64,000 nucleotides of DNA from Hormiphora californensis. Its lineage: Eukaryota; Ctenophora; Tentaculata; Cydippida; Pleurobrachiidae. A program made the position numbers and the translations under genes. Under the pieces are notes generated by a model. It did not search any database, was not told the origin of the DNA, and worked only from the letters and a program-made list of their open reading frames with translations. The first letter of the stretch is position 1. Each line of letters opens with the position of its first letter. Where the stretch lies: assembly GCA_020137815.1 (NCBI GenBank), contig CM035362.1, positions 2,140,729 through 2,204,728 on the forward strand. Direction: 5' to 3'. Shown one piece after another: positions 1 to 25,279 of this stretch.

Positions 1-1316
1 GTTGGGAAAACACAGCTTCAAACCCACAAACAAACATTCAAGCCGTTATTTTCTGCAGGTGATTCACTTTGTTTTGTTCAAACCCTTTTAATTTTTCAAC
101 AACAGCTGGTGAATCAAGGTGATCCTACCCTACCCGACATTTTTGTAACACCCAACGATTCTAGCTATAATGTAATCCAGCAGATAGTAAGTTGAAAAGT
201 GAAACACCACCTTGCCTAGTTGACAACTACAAATCCAAGGGATGAAGAGGTAGGATTGGGTTCAATAATTTGTTAGAGCTATATTGCCGTGAAACTGGAA
301 AACAGGAAAATTTAGTACTATTTTTTATATTATGTACTTTCAGGCATCCACCCCTCCCCACCGCCCCGCCCCACCCACCCAGTTCAATGATGTTTTAATC
401 ATGGCTATCACTAGCGGCGCTGATATCACTAATCGTGATTGGCATTTACACGTATGGTTCCTTACAGGGACCTGTCGTGTTCCTAGGAATTTCGGAAAGA
501 AAAAATTCGCATGAACACGACTAGCTTAACGGAATTCATAGAAAATATCATATCCAATCAAATTACCTTTATGCAACATTAGAGTCCGTTCTCCTTCATG
601 ATTCGCTCGTGAAAGTTTTAATATATTTTCCACTCGCCCATCATATTCCCCTCCGTCAATTCCAATTTATTAATTCCATCGAATTATCATATCATCTCAC
701 TCAATATAACTTTTCTAGAATTCTAGCAGCTTTTTCTGTATCACCTGATCACTAGCATATCACTAACAAGCTATTTGGGGTAATGACCTTCGCTTGGTGA
801 CAGGAACCCGCCCAGCTGCCCCCCTTTTCAAGATTCCATGTCACAAAAAGCAGTAATCAACATCTTCCAGGCAAAAAGCAGTCTTTTCCAAACGCCAAGA
901 TAACCCAATTATAAAAGCACCTGTACTTTACAAAAACCATTCTAAGAACGAGGGTTTGCAGCTGCTCATTTTCCACACAGAAAATCAGCAGCTGCTCATC
1001 CATGGCGCTATGCATTTTGTCTGGAAAAACCTACTTAGCCCAGACTTTATTCAGTAAAGTTTGACAAGTTAAACTGATTTGCACCCGTCTCTAACACAAA
1101 ATATGATCCTTGTACCGGGTTCTGTATCCTAATTCAAAGAGTTCCTATACCCTACAAGATAGGCCTAGGGAAAAGGATGATGCTATAGTTGTTAGGAAAA
1201 ATCTATAACACTCAACGAGAGGGTCATGAGATATTTTCCTTATCTTTTGATGTCACTGTATCCGTGGTGTGGTGGTGACGCACACCAACACCTAACATTC
1301 CACATCTCCTCCCCAG
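1..1316. other. 5' flank of the collagen gene, no supported gene
   Basis: No convincing coding exon is visible. The first coding exon of the downstream collagen gene, carrying the start codon, should lie here or further upstream, because the first exon I can read begins in phase 1 at a 3' splice site at 1315-1316. The short open frame at 332-514 has no recognisable features. Confidence 0.5.
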
Positions 1317-15233
<13,917 letters not shown>

Positions 15234-15337
15234 ACCGAGGAAAGATTAGAAAGATATAGACGATAGAGAGAGAGAGAGAGGGAAAGAGAATGTGACAGCT
15301 TTCACTGTATTGCCTGCCACGGAGTGATTACTGATTA

Positions 15338-15419
15338 TACGGAGATCTGTTAGAATCTTGTTTTCAATGTCTGACAACATGGTTCGGAACACGCCGCGAG
15401 ACTCTAACAGATCTCCGTA
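15338..15419. repeat. Inverted repeat just downstream of the collagen stop codon
   Basis: TACGGAGATCTGTTAGA near 15338 is mirrored by TCTAACAGATCTCCGTA ending at 15419, giving an approximately 20-bp stem. It lies about 105 bp after the stop codon and is probably in the 3' UTR, either as a tiny MITE or an RNA hairpin. Confidence 0.7.
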
Positions 15420-15918
15420 GGGAAAGAGAAGTCGATTAGCTCCAATTAGTATATGGAATGAAGGTGCATCATGTTGAGAGTTGAAGGACTAAAGATGGCT
15501 TTATAAAAGACAACTGTAGCTAAAGTAGATCTCTCCTGTCTGGGGCTCAGACCGGATGGAAGAAAAGTGTCTGGGCGCTAGATTATAGGATATAATTGAT
15601 AGCTTTAAATCAGACGTGTTTTTAACGTTTTTATATCTTTTTATAAGTTGGGATAAGCTGCGATTACCATCGCCGTGTTTTCCTATATCAATTTATTCTC
15701 AGAAAAGACTTTTAAAATAATTCAGGTTGTAATCTGTAGTTCTTATACTTTTTATAACTTTATATCTTTTTACTAACTTAACAGGCAACATTTTATTAGC
15801 ATACAATGTAAATTGGTAGATAAACAAGAGAGAGAGAGTGTATTTTATTGCTGACAAGGACCTGTTGTATCCTAATATATTATGTGATGCTACTTTATAT
15901 CTAACAACCTAATATGAC

Positions 15919-15966
15919 GGTTACCATGGTAACCTAATGAATGTCACATGTGGTAACCATGGTAAC
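15919..15966. promoter_or_regulatory. Paired RFX X-box-like palindromes
   Basis: GGTTACCATGGTAACC at 15919-15934 is a perfect dyad fitting the RFX X-box consensus RYYNYY-AT-RRNRAC, and GGTAACCATGGTAAC follows at 15952-15966. Function is inferred from the motif alone; it could equally be a repeat remnant. Confidence 0.35.
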
Positions 15967-16138
15967 ACACACGCGGTTACCCAAAATGTATGGGATATGT
16001 GTATATGGTTTTGCTATGCTTCAACTGCCAGAAACAACTGCATTTATTCCTTTGTTAAGTTACCGATCAAGACAATATACTATATATTACAACCGAGGCT
16101 GAAATTTAAAGTTATAAGCATACTATTCGTGATGAATA

Positions 16139-16345
16139 AAGGGTCCTCGCTCCGCTCTTCTGAGCGAGAAAGGGTCCTCGCTCCGCTCTTCTGGGCGAGA
16201 AAGGCTCCTCGCTCCGCTCTTTTGAGCGAGAAAGGCTCCTCGCTCCGCTCTTCTGAGCGAGAAAGGGTCCTCGCTCCGCTCTTCTGAGCGAGAAAGGGTC
16301 CTCGCTCCGCTCTTCTGAGCGAGAAAGGGTCTTTGCTTCGCTCTT
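16139..16345. repeat. 31-bp tandem repeat
   Basis: About six and a half copies of a unit with core GGGTCCTCGCTCCGCTCTTC and TGAGCGAGAAA. Open frames on both strands across it are artefacts of the repeat. Confidence 0.92.
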
Positions 16346-16456
16346 CGGCTCTCCTGAGCGTCTTGACAGTGATTTACTCATCTACTAGTGTGGTATATGG
16401 TAGCAAGGCAGATGCCACGCGAGGCAGTGGGTAAGATATTTAAATTAGGTCACTTT

Positions 16457-16504
16457 CTTGAGTCATTTGTTACAATGTCATGACATTGTAACAAATGACT
16501 CAAG
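16457..16504. repeat. Perfect 48-bp palindrome
   Basis: Two 24-base arms without a spacer, meeting at TGTCATGACA. It lies between the collagen gene and the secreted protein gene encoded on the other strand. Confidence 0.9.
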
Positions 16505-16662
16505 TGACATGTCACTCGCAGAAGTCGCTGCACTAAATCTCGCAGTGGGTCGCTGCGAGGGACAGTGGAACCTTTATATAAGTGCTTTCAATATCTTGGT
16601 TTCTATCTCAGAAGTTTTTGCTAATATTTTCCAAATTTTGGGTGCACGGCCTCAATCTTGTA

Positions 16663-17303
16663 TTAAATGAGACCTCCCGGTATACCTGTCCCAGGGGATG
16701 ATTTCTCTCCCACCCTGTAGTGGAGAGAGGCTGTGTCTGACGACAGGAAAACCAACTTAGAGGCGCTATCTCCAGCCCATTTCTCACAAGGGGAAAACAC
16801 AAAATTCAGCACCAAAACTCCGTTGCATTTTACGATGAGAGACCATGTAGTTTTTATAATGGTCCAGGTCTTGTCGATTTCCGTTGAAGGGACTGTGGTG
16901 AACTCACTGCCACCACACCAACTCAAATAGTTGGTGATTGCCGTGTCATCAAATTGGATATAAAAGTAACCCAGAAAGTAACCGCCGTTACCATTAACAG
17001 ATATTTGTACGGCGGTATCACTACCGAGGGTCGAGTTGGTTTTGATATCCAGGGGCGTTCGTTGGAGATCCCAGTCGAACTCAACTTCACGAATTATGGA
17101 GGTCCAATCTAATATTGCGGGGAAAAAGGGTATTGTTTAAATAAGTCAAGAGAGTTTGAACAAGACAGAAAGGGAAATTGTATGGAAATCTATATAAGAT
17201 TTGGCAATTGCGAGTTTGCTATATTGAACCCACCTGTTTGAGACAGAATGACAGCAATCGATGCGACAAAAACGATCGCCAGTAATACGCTTTTATTGGT
17301 CAT
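16663..17303 (-). CDS. Secreted protein of unknown family, two exons, 171 aa
   Basis: Exon 1 17234-17303 encodes a signal peptide (MTNKSVLLAIVFVASIAVIL) and ends in phase 1 at a GTGGG donor. Exon 2 16663-17108 follows an ATTAG acceptor in matching phase and runs to a stop codon at 16663-16665; the joined frame is 516 nt. The mature part has WTSIIREVEFDWDL, a Gly-rich stretch NGNGGYF, LSWCGGSEF, a KTWTIIKTTWSLIVKCNGV segment and FSPCEKW, so four Cys that could pair. The pattern of a Trp-rich beta-sheet followed by V-x-CNGVxVLN resembles a group of uncharacterised secreted proteins in marine invertebrates, but I cannot name the family. There is no membrane segment besides the signal. It is transcribed convergently with the collagen gene. 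Confidence 0.75.
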
Positions 17304-17967
17304 GTCCTAAATCAAAATGCATACAGGTGAATTTTAAAGATTTAACAAAAGGTATCATAATGGTGCGAAGTTTGTTTTGTGGCGTATTCACCTTTTGTTC
17401 AATACATACTACTGCAAGCTTGTACAACAGAATTGTTTACCAAAGAACAAAGGCAAGATAAGCTGGGTGAACTATTCTGAACTAAGAAAAAGGCATCTAG
17501 TCTCCTGAAGATGAATATCAATGAAGGATCTGTATCTGTGTAAGTGAGGTGAGAGCAATAAAAAGGGAAGACTGGGTGTTATTAGTTCACTGAAGGTGAA
17601 TACAAATGAACGATCTTGAGCTCTGTTATACTAGTAAGCGAGGGGAGAGCAAGAAAAAGGGAAGACTAGGTATTATTAGTTCATTGAGAGGGAGCTGTAT
17701 TGTCGAGTAAGGGATAGCAATCTTAAGAGGGAGAGCAATCCTACGGTGCACTTGTTATAGTGGAGAAACCGTATTTGAAAAACGTTACGCAGACGCACCA
17801 TAGTTTCTCAAATACCGTTTTCCCACTACAAGCAGCCTTTTTAGCACTGAGAACTACACATAGTTTCAGAAATGAAATAGGAAAACTGAAAAAATAACTA
17901 AAAGAACTAAGAATTCGTTGCGGAAAGTTCATACATTAATTTCCCTATAATAAGTTGATAAGGAAAA
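17304..17967. repeat. Intergenic direct repeats and a hairpin
   Basis: Two imperfect copies of an approximately 110-bp unit (GAAGGTGAATACAAATGAA, then TACTAGTAAGCGA and AAGGGAAGACT) occupy 17480-17740; a third copy lies at 18762-18915. A hairpin at 17758-17828 has arms TAGTGGAGAAACCGTATTTG and its mirror. No gene seen. Confidence 0.7.
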
Positions 17968-18757
17968 TCACACCACCAACCCTCCACCCACACCGCCGCC
18001 CTTCCCAAAACCACCCACCCTCCACCCACACCGCCCACCCTCCACCCACACCGCCCACCCTCCACCCACACCGCCCACCCTTCACCCACACCGCCCACCC
18101 TTCCCAACACCGGCCTTCCTTCCCCACACCGCCCACCCTTCCCAAAACCACCCGCCCTTCCCACACCACACACCCTCCACCCACACCACCCACCCTCCAC
18201 CCACCGTTCCCACACCACACACCCTCCACCCGCCCTTCCCACACCAGACACCCTTCCCAACACCGGCCTTCCTTCCCCACACCGCCCACCCTTCCCAAAA
18301 CCACCCGCCCTTCCCACACCACACACCCTCCACCCACACCACCCACCCTCCACCCACCCTTCCCACACCACACACCCTCCACCCGCCCTTCCCACACCAG
18401 ACACCCTCCACCCACACCACCCACCCTCCACCCACACCACCTACCCTTCCCAACACCGGCCTTCCTTCCCCACACCGCCCACCCTTCCCAAAACCACCCG
18501 CCCTTCCCACACCACACACCCTCCACCCACACCACCCACCCTCCACCCACACCACCAGCTTTCCCCACACCACCCACTCTTCCCCACATCGTCCGCCCTT
18601 CGTTCCCTGCACCGCCCGCCCTCCCCAACACCGCTGTCCTTCCCCAAACCACCCACCCTTCCCCACACCACCATCCCTCACACACAACGCCCACCCTTCC
18701 CAACACCATCCACCCGCCCTTCCCCACATCGCCCTTCCTTCTCCACACCACCCGCCC
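17968..18757. repeat. C-rich minisatellite array 1
   Basis: About 790 bp of approximately 19-20 bp units of the type CCACCCTCCACCCACACC and CCCTTCCCACACC, with a longer higher-order period that includes CACCGGCCTTCCTTCC. All six frames are partly open and give meaningless Gly/Val/Trp or Pro/His peptides. Confidence 0.95.
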
Positions 18758-18929
18758 GAAGGTGAATACAAATGAAGGATCTGTAGCTCTGTTATACTAG
18801 TAAGCGAAGGGAGAGCTACATAAATTAAAGGGAAGACTGGGTATTATTAGCTCAGTGCGCTGCATTGTTGTGTAAAGGATAGCAATCTTAGAGGGTTTAA
18901 GGGAGAGCACTCTACCCGAATAGACCGCC

Positions 18930-19437
18930 TACCCTCCACCCACACAGCCCGCTTTTCCCCACACCGCCCACCCTTCCCCACACCGCCCACCCTTCACCAC
19001 CCCGCCTGCACCCTTCTCCACACAGCCTGCCCTTCGCCACACCACCCGCCCTCTACCCACACCACCCGCCCTCCACCCACCCTTCCCCACACCGCCCGCC
19101 CTTCCCCACACCACCCGCCCTCCACCCACACCACCCGCCCTTCCCCACACAGCCTGCCCTTCCCAAATTGCCATCCCTTCTCCACACAGCCTGCCCTTCT
19201 CCACACCGCCCGGCGCCCGCCCTTCCCCACACCACCCGCCCTCCACCCACACCACCCGCCCTTCCCCACACAGCCTGCCCTCACCAACACCGCCCATCCT
19301 TCCCCACACCACCCGCCCTTCCCCACACCACCCGCCCTCCACCCACACCACCTGCCCTTCCCCACACAGCCTGCCCTTCCCCACACCGCCCACCCTTCCC
19401 CACATCGTCCGCCCTTCTCCACACAGCCCGCCGCTTA
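18930..19437. repeat. C-rich minisatellite array 2
   Basis: The same family as the array before it, with CCCTTCCCCACACAGCCTG and CCGCCCTCCACCCACACC variants. It ends at a hairpin with arms GCCGCTTATT and AATAAGCGGC (about 19430-19474). Confidence 0.95.
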
Positions 19438-19474
19438 TTTGCCTAGCAATACTAGGAATTTGCCAATAAGCGGC

Positions 19475-21897
19475 TAGTACACGCGCTACTTAACGCGTTT
19501 AACGTTTAATTGTGGCCCTTATACAATTCAAACTGAAGGAAGAGGGAGAGAGCCTGGAGACTCTCTAGTGGAGAAAGTCCAAAAGTTCCCATGTTATAAT
19601 AGGGGGGGGGGGGGGGCACACTCGATACATTATTGTATGCGATATCTACTAGTACAAACCCGGAAATTATAGGTTTTTGGTTCTGGATAGCAATTATTTA
19701 TCAAAAGATTGAGAGGGAAAGAGAGTGAGAAAGAAGTATAGAGAAAGAGATAGAGAGATAGAAAACATGACGATACGGAAAGTTGAGATATCGTGTTTGA
19801 TTGTCTCCGCGGTTTGCTTGGGGACAACGAGTGTGCGTATGAGTGTGTTTCTTTTATGAAAGAGCTTCATAGCACGCTATGCTTGTTACGACCTTCCTAA
19901 CACACCTCTCTTTTTCTCTATCTCTTTTTCTATCTCTCTCTATCTCTTTCCCTATCTCTTTTTCTATCTCTTTCTCTATCTCTTTTTCTATCTCACTCAC
20001 TCTCTCTCTCTCACTCTCTCTCTCTCCTCTCTCACTGCTGTGTACTTTGCTTAATAACATGCTTTCTCTTTCGTTTTGTTTACAGTTTACACCACATTGA
20101 TCACATTTATGATTGCATGATATGTGGAAGTGTGGGAATATTGTGCCTTTTGGATCATCATCACCACTGTGCCTTTAATTCCATCCATGTTGTAAATGAG
20201 GTCTTGTACAGTTGTTTCTACTTTTTTATACTTCCGTGCGAAGGCTAGGCACTTGGTATGCCATGGTACCTAGTGTGTAGTAGATTCTTGATAGTTGATA
20301 TTATAGTGAATTATTCTGCCAATCAAGGTCAATACTGTAGTTGACAAAAGGATGCCGTAATACAATGATACAGTGTGGGTGTTGTTCTTTTATTATATCC
20401 AGCAACTATAAAATCGATCTACCCAACCCTCACAGAGCGATGTGAGCCACACAACTACTACAACTATTGGGATTTCGTCTTGTGCCCTGTTTTCTAGTGC
20501 ATAATATTAGGCAGCTAGGTGCCGGATCATTGATATTGTATTGAATTTTCATACTTTGTAGTGAATTCAATTCAATTTTAGCCACTCCATATCACACAAC
20601 CCGAAAGGTTTCTGATCTTTGTTCAAAGGCCACCCTTTACAAAAACTCACCATGGTTGCCATGGTTACCATTCACCCCCTCCACTACATAACATATGGCT
20701 TTACAAATTAGATCCCTATAGTAATTCGGTGCTGGGGTGAGTGGAGAGACATCTTCTACATATTAGTAACTTGGCAAGGGTTCAAAATAAGAGAAATCAT
20801 TTCGTTTCCTAATTACAGAACTCTATCCCTATTTTATGTTGGTCCATTCGGCACCTTTAGGTCTTTTACTGTAGCCTGGGATTTAGTTGAAGCGTTTGAC
20901 CCTCTCTACACTATGAGAGACACAGAGTTTTAGTGCTGAGATTGTAATGTTGCTATGACAACTAACTGATGTGTATTATCCGACTGTACATTGTACAACT
21001 GACAATTATGCTTTTAGTCTGGTAAAACTAGTATGTGTTTGTGATGTGAGTTGTTTACTATCTCAAGGTGGCCTCTTGTTACGATTCTCTCCCTCTCTCC
21101 CTCTCCCCTCCATCTTGTTACGATTCTCTCCCTCCCTCCCTCTCCCCATCTTGTTACATGACTCTCTCCCTCTCTCCTTCCCATCTTGTTACATGACTCT
21201 CTCCCTCTCTCCTTCCCATCTTGTTACATGACTCTCTCCCTCTCTCCTTCCCATCTTGTTACATGACTCTCTCCCTCTCCCTCTCCCCATCTTGTTACAT
21301 GACTCTCTCCCTCTCTTCTTCCCATCTTCTCCATTTCTGTGTGACGTGGTTATTCTTGTTGCCCTTTTGCTCGTGAAGCGAATTATACTTGAAAACACAC
21401 AGCTTTATACATCTAAACAAGCTCATGTGCATTTGACGTATATACTACGAGTTATGATTTGTTCAATGAACACGGAAGCTTTTAAAGACATTAAACATAT
21501 CTTGAGTAGTATAGATCTCAGAATTATTTTATATATGTGAGCCTCTCTCTAGACTCACATTCTCATGTGATGTAGGGGGATATTATATGCTGGTCCTACA
21601 ATAATGTAGGCCTACACACTCACTTGAGAGCTTGCTGAGAGTGTGTATCATATTCCCTTTCTACTGCACTTTATATAATAGTGTACTAGTCAGTGTGTGA
21701 CTATATGAACTAGCAAGCTATACTAGGTATTTTGTTCTTTCAAAGCTTGCTCTGCCGAACCCTCACAGTGTGAGCTACTTGTTGCCTTGGAAGTTGTTGT
21801 AACTTACTTCCACGGTCACTTTCACGGTCACTTTCACAGTTACAAACTAGGGTGTGGATGATGAAAAATTTCCAAATACATAGTAGATGATGGAAAG
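19475..21897. other. Intergenic stretch without a supported gene
   Basis: Holds a G homopolymer near 19603, a TCTCTTTTTCTA-rich tract 19910-20030 and a 30-35 bp tandem repeat at 21080-21330. A short frame starting at 19767 encodes a signal-like peptide (MTIRKVEISCLIVSAVC), but no continuing exon could be tied to it. Confidence 0.5.
21080..21330. repeat. Approximately 34-bp tandem repeat
   Basis: Six or seven units of CATCTTGTTACATGACTC followed by TCTCCCTCTCTCCTTCC; the first two units read ACGATTC instead of ACATGACTC. Confidence 0.9.
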
Positions 21898-23693
21898 ATG
21901 AGGAGAACTTTTGGGTCCATGGTTTCTGGTTTAGAAACCGTTGTCACAGGTGTGGGTGACCTCTCCAGGGCAGTGTCCACGACAGTGATCAACCTGACTA
22001 CGGAGGATGATGACCTATCTGAATTCCTACAGGACGGGGACAAGTTTCCAAAACAAAACATTATAAGGTAAATCTTAAAGTGAGAGTGGACCGAATCAGA
22101 ATTGGACAAGTTTGTTGTAGGTAGTAGAGAATAGCTTTCTGAGCATTTTGCGTTTTTCCCGCTCAAAATCGACGCACCCATCACTGAGATATTTTTGTTA
22201 TGTTGGGAGAATTCCTGCTGGATCAATATTTATCAAACAGGATAGAAACAATCCTTGTGTTTTACTAACACATTCTTTAAATTTCTAATTTGATGGCTTG
22301 CATTGCCCTGCTTCTGTGCATGGACATGTCAATCTCACTGCTTGTATTCAGAATGTGTTAGTAAAACACCACGATTGTTTCTATTCTGTTTTATACATAC
22401 TGATTAAACAGGAGTTCTCCCAACATAACAAAAATATCTCAGTGATGGGTGGGTCGATTTTGAGGGGCAAAAACGCAAAATGCTCAGAAAGCTAATCTCT
22501 ACTACCTATAACAAACATGTCCGATTCTGATTCGGTCCACTCTCACTTTAAGATCAGACTTTTCTTGTAAAATGATTCGAATGCCCTGATTTGTCCATCC
22601 ATTGCCGTATGTTTCTAACGACCAATCAAGAATTCTATGTACGTCTTGTGTGTGTGTGTGCGTGTGCTGTGTCTCCAAGGATAGCACGTGCAAAGTCCAC
22701 CCACCAGATCAGCACGGTCCATGAAGGAGCTGCCATTGTGGAGGGATGAGAAGAGTATTGATAGTGGAGTTGTGACAGAACAGAGTACTGAACAGGTGAA
22801 TCAGCGCTGAAATTGTATCCTTTCCTACCTATACGCTAAGTGTGAAAGTCGTCGACTTTAATGATAAACCCCTGTATTCCATCTTAGGAAAAGAACCAGT
22901 TGTGTCGATACCACAGTGATTTGTCAATCAGTAGCGACCTTACCTCAACCTCCACCGAAGATTACGTGAGAGGATTAGATATTGCAGCGGATAACACGTC
23001 ACCCACTTGTAAGTTTTGAGTTAGGTTTCCGAATCCTGACGTGTTGTCATGAAAACAAGACACCACTCTCAATTATCAAATCAAACGCTAGTTTCACCCA
23101 TCAACCTCAATTCAAAAAGCTTTGTTTGGCGTTGAGCTGTGACGTTCAATTTAGGGAAATGCTTGGCATACGCTACAGGCCCCTCTACGTCATAACAACA
23201 ACAAAAACTTCCTGTTCAATTGTACATGAAAATTTTCCCAGTTGGAAGAAGAGTATCACGAGATGAGATAACACACGTGACAGATGACATCCTCACCCTC
23301 TCCTCCTCCTCGGAAAGTGATGAATTCTCCCTTGGAACTGTCGATATCACAGCTACTGATGTAGGTTCTACTACAAATATGAGCTCTGGTTTGTTCTGTC
23401 CAGGTGTCCTTTGAGGCCCATAACCATTAATTTGATATATTTTTCCAATCTTTTGGACTAGAAGAGAATTATTAGGAGTAATATTCATTTACTATGAACC
23501 TTAAAGTTAAGAATTTACTCCCATATTTAACTTTTCAGTATCCCCCAGGTGTTTCTAGCCAGACAGCGTCACGCCAGTAACGACTCCGCCCAAACGACCC
23601 TTCAAAACTCAGGCCACCTTCGGCGTCGTTTCGACATTAGCCCCCGCACTGCTTCAACCCTCAGTCCTGCTACCACTACCTGAAGAATCTACC
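21898..23693 (+). CDS. Serine/threonine-rich protein of unknown function, 5 exons
   Basis: Exons 21898-22067, 22708-22795, 22888-23008, 23242-23360 and 23549-23693 join with consistent phases (2, 0, 1, 0). The chosen start is an ATG in the first exon (MRRTFGSMVSGLETVVTGVG); in-frame sequence upstream reaches a stop at 21862. The peptide is acidic and Ser/Thr-rich (ILTLSSSSESDEFSLG) with a basic segment LARQRHAS and no membrane segment or known domain that I can see. With the acceptor at 23548 the frame stops at 23691; with the alternative acceptor at 23538 it stops at once. Open, compositionally similar frames continue to 25279, so the true C-terminus is probably longer and this model is cut short. 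The first intron contains MITE copy 2. Confidence 0.5.
22079..22547. mobile_element. Fold-back MITE with TTAA target site, copy 2
   Basis: 469 bp, the same family and length as the element at 9705-10173, flanked by TTAA at 22075-22078 and 22548-22551. It sits wholly inside the first intron of the serine-rich gene. Confidence 0.88.
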
Positions 23694-23868
23694 TACTCAA
23701 AAAGAACAGACAGTAGTTTCTGTCAGTGTCAACACAGTGTTAGGCCGACCTGTTAAGGAGGAAGAGGATGAGGGTGAAGGGAGGTGAGGGACCATTGGAT
23801 AGCATGGCTCAGTTCAGTCTACAACATGATCCAACTACCATTGAATCTTTTGAAAGCTGATTCATCGA

Positions 23869-25279
23869 GTGTTGGAGATGATTTTCGAACTCTCGGACCA
23901 TTTAGAGGACGATTTGATCGAGCAGAAAGACCCTTTTAGAGACTCCTTCCTTGCAACAGCTCAATGTCCACGTCTACCAAAATCTAACATGCCAGAAGAA
24001 ATGAGAGTGGAACAATCACCGACAAGTTATGTCATGCGTCGTAGCTCACCTCCTAGTGTTAATAGTAAGGGAGGTGCTAAAAAGCCCACTGTTGAGGTAA
24101 CGGAGGTGAGTGAGATAAGTGTAAAATCTACAGAAATCCAGCGTCATTTCTCGGAAAGCTCCATGTCCATCTGAAGCCAGGTCCCGGGGCGACGGGTACT
24201 GAATCCAGTAGATAACCTTCCAGCGACTGGAATTCAATACAACAACTACATCATCGGGCCCTAGACCACAAATCCGCCGACAGCCAAGTGACGATTTCAC
24301 TACACCTCGCAGACAACCCAGCGACGATTTCACTACCCCTCGCCGACAACCCAGTGACGATTTCACTACACCTCGGCACCTTTATGACGACCAAAGCTGC
24401 ACCCCTAGATCCTCCTCCGGGATCACTAACTGTGGAACGATGGAGGGTCTCCATTCTCTGGATCGAACCAAGAGTTATGGAACCTACACGCCAGCAAACT
24501 TCCCAACTGAAAGCTCTCCTTCGGGGGATCTAGCGGAAACTGGAGTTACAACAGTCAACTCACCCACTACATCTTCATCATCTTCTTCCTCTTCATTCTA
24601 CTCCTTCTCGAGTGAGGAACATCAGAAACAAAAACTGCATGGCCATGATCCGGCCCCTGCGACACCCAGTAATGTGATTGTGAATGGGAAAACCAGCAAA
24701 TCCTTCATGACCTCTATGAAGATGTCCTTCAAGAGACTGACCTCATTTCTATCCCTTATCTCGGAGTAAGGAGCCGGAGAAGAAGGAAGTTAAGATTCCC
24801 GTTCCACCACCAGCACACACTAAACCAGGATAAAACTCCGACCGTTGCTAGGCATACGTCATAACGTCAAACCCGCAGCAACCACACCCTCCACCACCTT
24901 GAAGTTGAATCAGAAATCTGTGAGCTGCACAAATCTGGCACCGAAAACTCAAGATCCAGTTGTAAAAAGGAAGAAGCTTGCCCCTCCCTCTGCTCTAGTC
25001 AGCCATATTACCAGTCATTACACGGCACCTAAACGCCCCAGACCTGTCTCCCACTGTTTCCCTTCCAACCTCCAATCATCTAACCTCCTAACCTCATCTC
25101 CTCACCTCATGACCTCGACACCTCACTTGTCTTCGACGGCATCAAAATATAAATCCTCCCCCTCAAACCTGGTTCCATCTCCACCAACTGCCGGTAAACC
25201 GGGTTATCGGGAAACTAAGGCATCCCGATTAAGACTGAATAGAGTGAGGGCACCATCAATGACTTCGTTACAACTTTGA
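23869..25279 (+). pseudogene. Broken downstream coding region of the serine-rich gene
   Basis: Three consecutive open frames on the + strand (23869-24174, 24440-24769, 24845-25279) sit in different phases with no clear introns between them. All are Ser/Pro/Thr-rich with basic patches (VMRRSSPPSVNSKGG; SSSSSSSSFYSFSSEE; VVKRKKLAPPSALV; YRETKASRLRLNRVRA). The shared composition suggests one coding exon broken by single-base indels, from assembly error or decay. The end at TCC-TTA-CAA-CTT-TGA (25279) looks like a natural C-terminus. Function unknown; probably a disordered cytoplasmic or nuclear protein. Confidence 0.4.

Noticed and set aside
17907-19446. Gly/Val/Trp-rich and Pro/His-rich open frames
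   Set aside because: Products of C-rich tandem arrays; both strands and several frames are equally open.
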